DNA from: Quatrionicoccus australiensis
GTDB lineage: Bacteria; Pseudomonadota; Gammaproteobacteria; Burkholderiales; Rhodocyclaceae
Direction: 5' to 3'
DNA length: 64,000 bases
Assembly (NCBI RefSeq): GCF_020510525.1
Contig: NZ_CP075188.1
Span: 2,294,001-2,358,000 of the forward strand
The notes beneath the pieces are model-generated. The model was not told the origin of the DNA and searched no databases. It worked only from the letters and a program-made list of their open reading frames with translations. Shown here in pieces: positions 63,148 through 64,000 of the stretch (position 1 is the first letter of the stretch; each line of letters opens with the position of its first letter). The translations under genes and the position numbers were made by a program.

Positions 63148-63998
63148 CATCCTCTTCCCGCAAGCTGCGCGCTGCCGTCCTGCTCGCCTTCACCGCGACC
63201 GCTCTCGGCACTGCCGCCCCGGCCCTGGCCGACGGCGATGCCGCCTGGACCTTCCCGGTCAATGTCGGCGTGGTCAGCGACTACATCTTCCGCGGCCAGT
63301 CGCAGACCTGGGGCAAGCCCGCCCTGCAGGTCAGCGCCGAAGCCGATCACGCTTCCGGCGCCTATGTCGGTGTCGCCGCATCCAACGTCTCCGACCACTG
63401 GCTGCCCGGCGCCACTGTCGAACTCGACATCTACGGCGGCTATCGCGGCAAGATCGCCGATACCGTCGGCTACGACCTCGGCCTGATCTACTACACCTAC
63501 CCCGGCGCCAACTGGAACGACTCGGTATTCGCCGGCTTCAATGCCAAGAACAGCCTGAACACGCTGGAAGCCTCGGTGGCACTGAGCTACGAATGGCTGA
63601 CCTTCAAGACCGGCGCGACGCTGACCGAGTATTTCGGCTGGAGCACCAACAATTCACCGGTCAATGGCGGCTTCTTCGGCGACGCCGCTGCCGGCGTCAC
63701 CGGCAGCACGCGCTACTCGCCCTTCGTCGAACTCAATGCCGCCTATGAAGTCGCCGAAGGCTGGACGGTCAACGGCCAGCTTGGGCATCAAATGATCCGC
63801 AACTCGAAAGGCCTCGACATCACCTACTTCAAGGCCGGCGTCAGCAAGGCCTTCGCCGACGGCTGGACGGTTGGCGCCTCCTACTCGGTGTCGAGCGAAC
63901 CGAATGCCTACAAGAACTTCCTGAGCCTGGCCAACGGCACGTCGGCCTCCGACATCGCCCGCGACAAGTTCTTCGTCAGCGTGAACAAGGCTTTCTGA
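63144..63998 (+). CDS. TorF-family putative outer-membrane porin
   Basis: A 284-residue beta-barrel protein with signal peptide (LLAFTATALGTAAPALA|DG). The start of the mature part, FPVNVGVVSDYIFRGQSQTWGKPALQ, matches the TorF/TIGR02001 family, and it ends in phenylalanine, as outer-membrane proteins do (VNKAF). Its ATG overlaps the eutC stop by four bases, so it is part of the ethanolamine operon and probably admits ethanolamine through the outer membrane. Complete; TGA ends 2 bp before the window edge. Confidence 0.9.
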   Translation: MTSSSRKLRAAVLLAFTATALGTAAPALADGDAAWTFPVNVGVVSDYIFRGQSQTWGKPALQVSAEADHASGAYVGVAASNVSDHWLPGATVELDIYGGYRGKIADTVGYDLGLIYYTYPGANWNDSVFAGFNAKNSLNTLEASVALSYEWLTFKTGATLTEYFGWSTNNSPVNGGFFGDAAAGVTGSTRYSPFVELNAAYEVAEGWTVNGQLGHQMIRNSKGLDITYFKAGVSKAFADGWTVGASYSVSSEPNAYKNFLSLANGTSASDIARDKFFVSVNKAF

Positions 63999-64000
63999 GC

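Noticed and set aside
1..64000. CRISPR array, insertion sequence, prophage or rRNA operon
   Set aside because: No regularly spaced repeats, transposase, integrase, phage structural genes or rRNA sequence were seen.

Overview
The window looks like one contiguous stretch of chromosome from a high-GC betaproteobacterium, most probably in the Rhodocyclales (Dechloromonas/Azonexus-like). That placement is an inference from gene content and codon use; no rRNA or tRNA gene is present to confirm it. Coding density is high, operons are short, and signalling genes are abundant: one symporter-coupled kinase, one MHYT hybrid kinase, one pseudokinase-exonuclease fusion, several receiver proteins and two HD-GYP proteins. 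There is no prophage, insertion sequence, CRISPR array or ribosomal RNA operon.

Layout. 1-10.2 kb (minus strand): acs, then a leader ORF with an internal terminator, a 64-aa membrane protein, a CrbS/CbrA-type symporter-kinase, a stand-alone receiver, a degenerate kinase fused to a DnaQ-type exonuclease, a cNMP/CBS/DUF294 nucleotidyltransferase and a second exonuclease-like protein that runs off the left edge. This is an acetate-linked signalling cluster. 10.4-19.1 kb: UPF0114 protein, class I fumarase, a degenerate receiver/GGDEF protein, an ivbL-like attenuator with ilvBN, peptide deformylase, and a GAF/HD-GYP/hemerythrin protein. 19.2-29.6 kb: TonB-like protein, aminotransferase divergent from MarR-GST, a secreted unknown, carboxymuconolactone decarboxylase-like protein, ParD-like/map pair, FAD oxidase, rimO, a tandem HD-GYP protein and tpx. 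29.8-41.7 kb: MHYT hybrid kinase facing a double receiver, a gene broken by an in-frame amber codon, LysR divergent from an extradiol dioxygenase/cytochrome b561/two YceI operon, and ppk. 41.8-55.2 kb: relA, EamA transporter/mtfA, degP-like protease, a SEC-C protein, and an iorAB-xdhC-mocA molybdoenzyme cluster with a divergent AraC regulator. 55.2-64 kb: qorB/HxlR pair, an atypical methyltransferase, and an ethanolamine cluster (eutR, eat, eutB, eutC, TorF-type porin).

How they work together. The acs cluster couples acetate activation to a membrane sensor. The eut cluster would import ethanolamine (porin, permease) and split it to acetaldehyde and ammonia (EutBC), under a EutR-type activator for which a 21-bp-spaced direct repeat is visible in front of eat. 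The iorAB cluster holds an oxidase plus the two cofactor-maturation genes it would need.

The most notable unexplained structure is a short dispersed repeat: GGTCGAC followed by two A/T tracts about one helical turn apart. Nine copies are recognised; eight lie in intergenic gaps (one running into a LysR 3' end) and one lies inside eutC. Other points of interest are the pseudokinase-exonuclease fusion, the leader ORF overlapping a terminator, and the amber-interrupted gene behind a sigma-54-like promoter.
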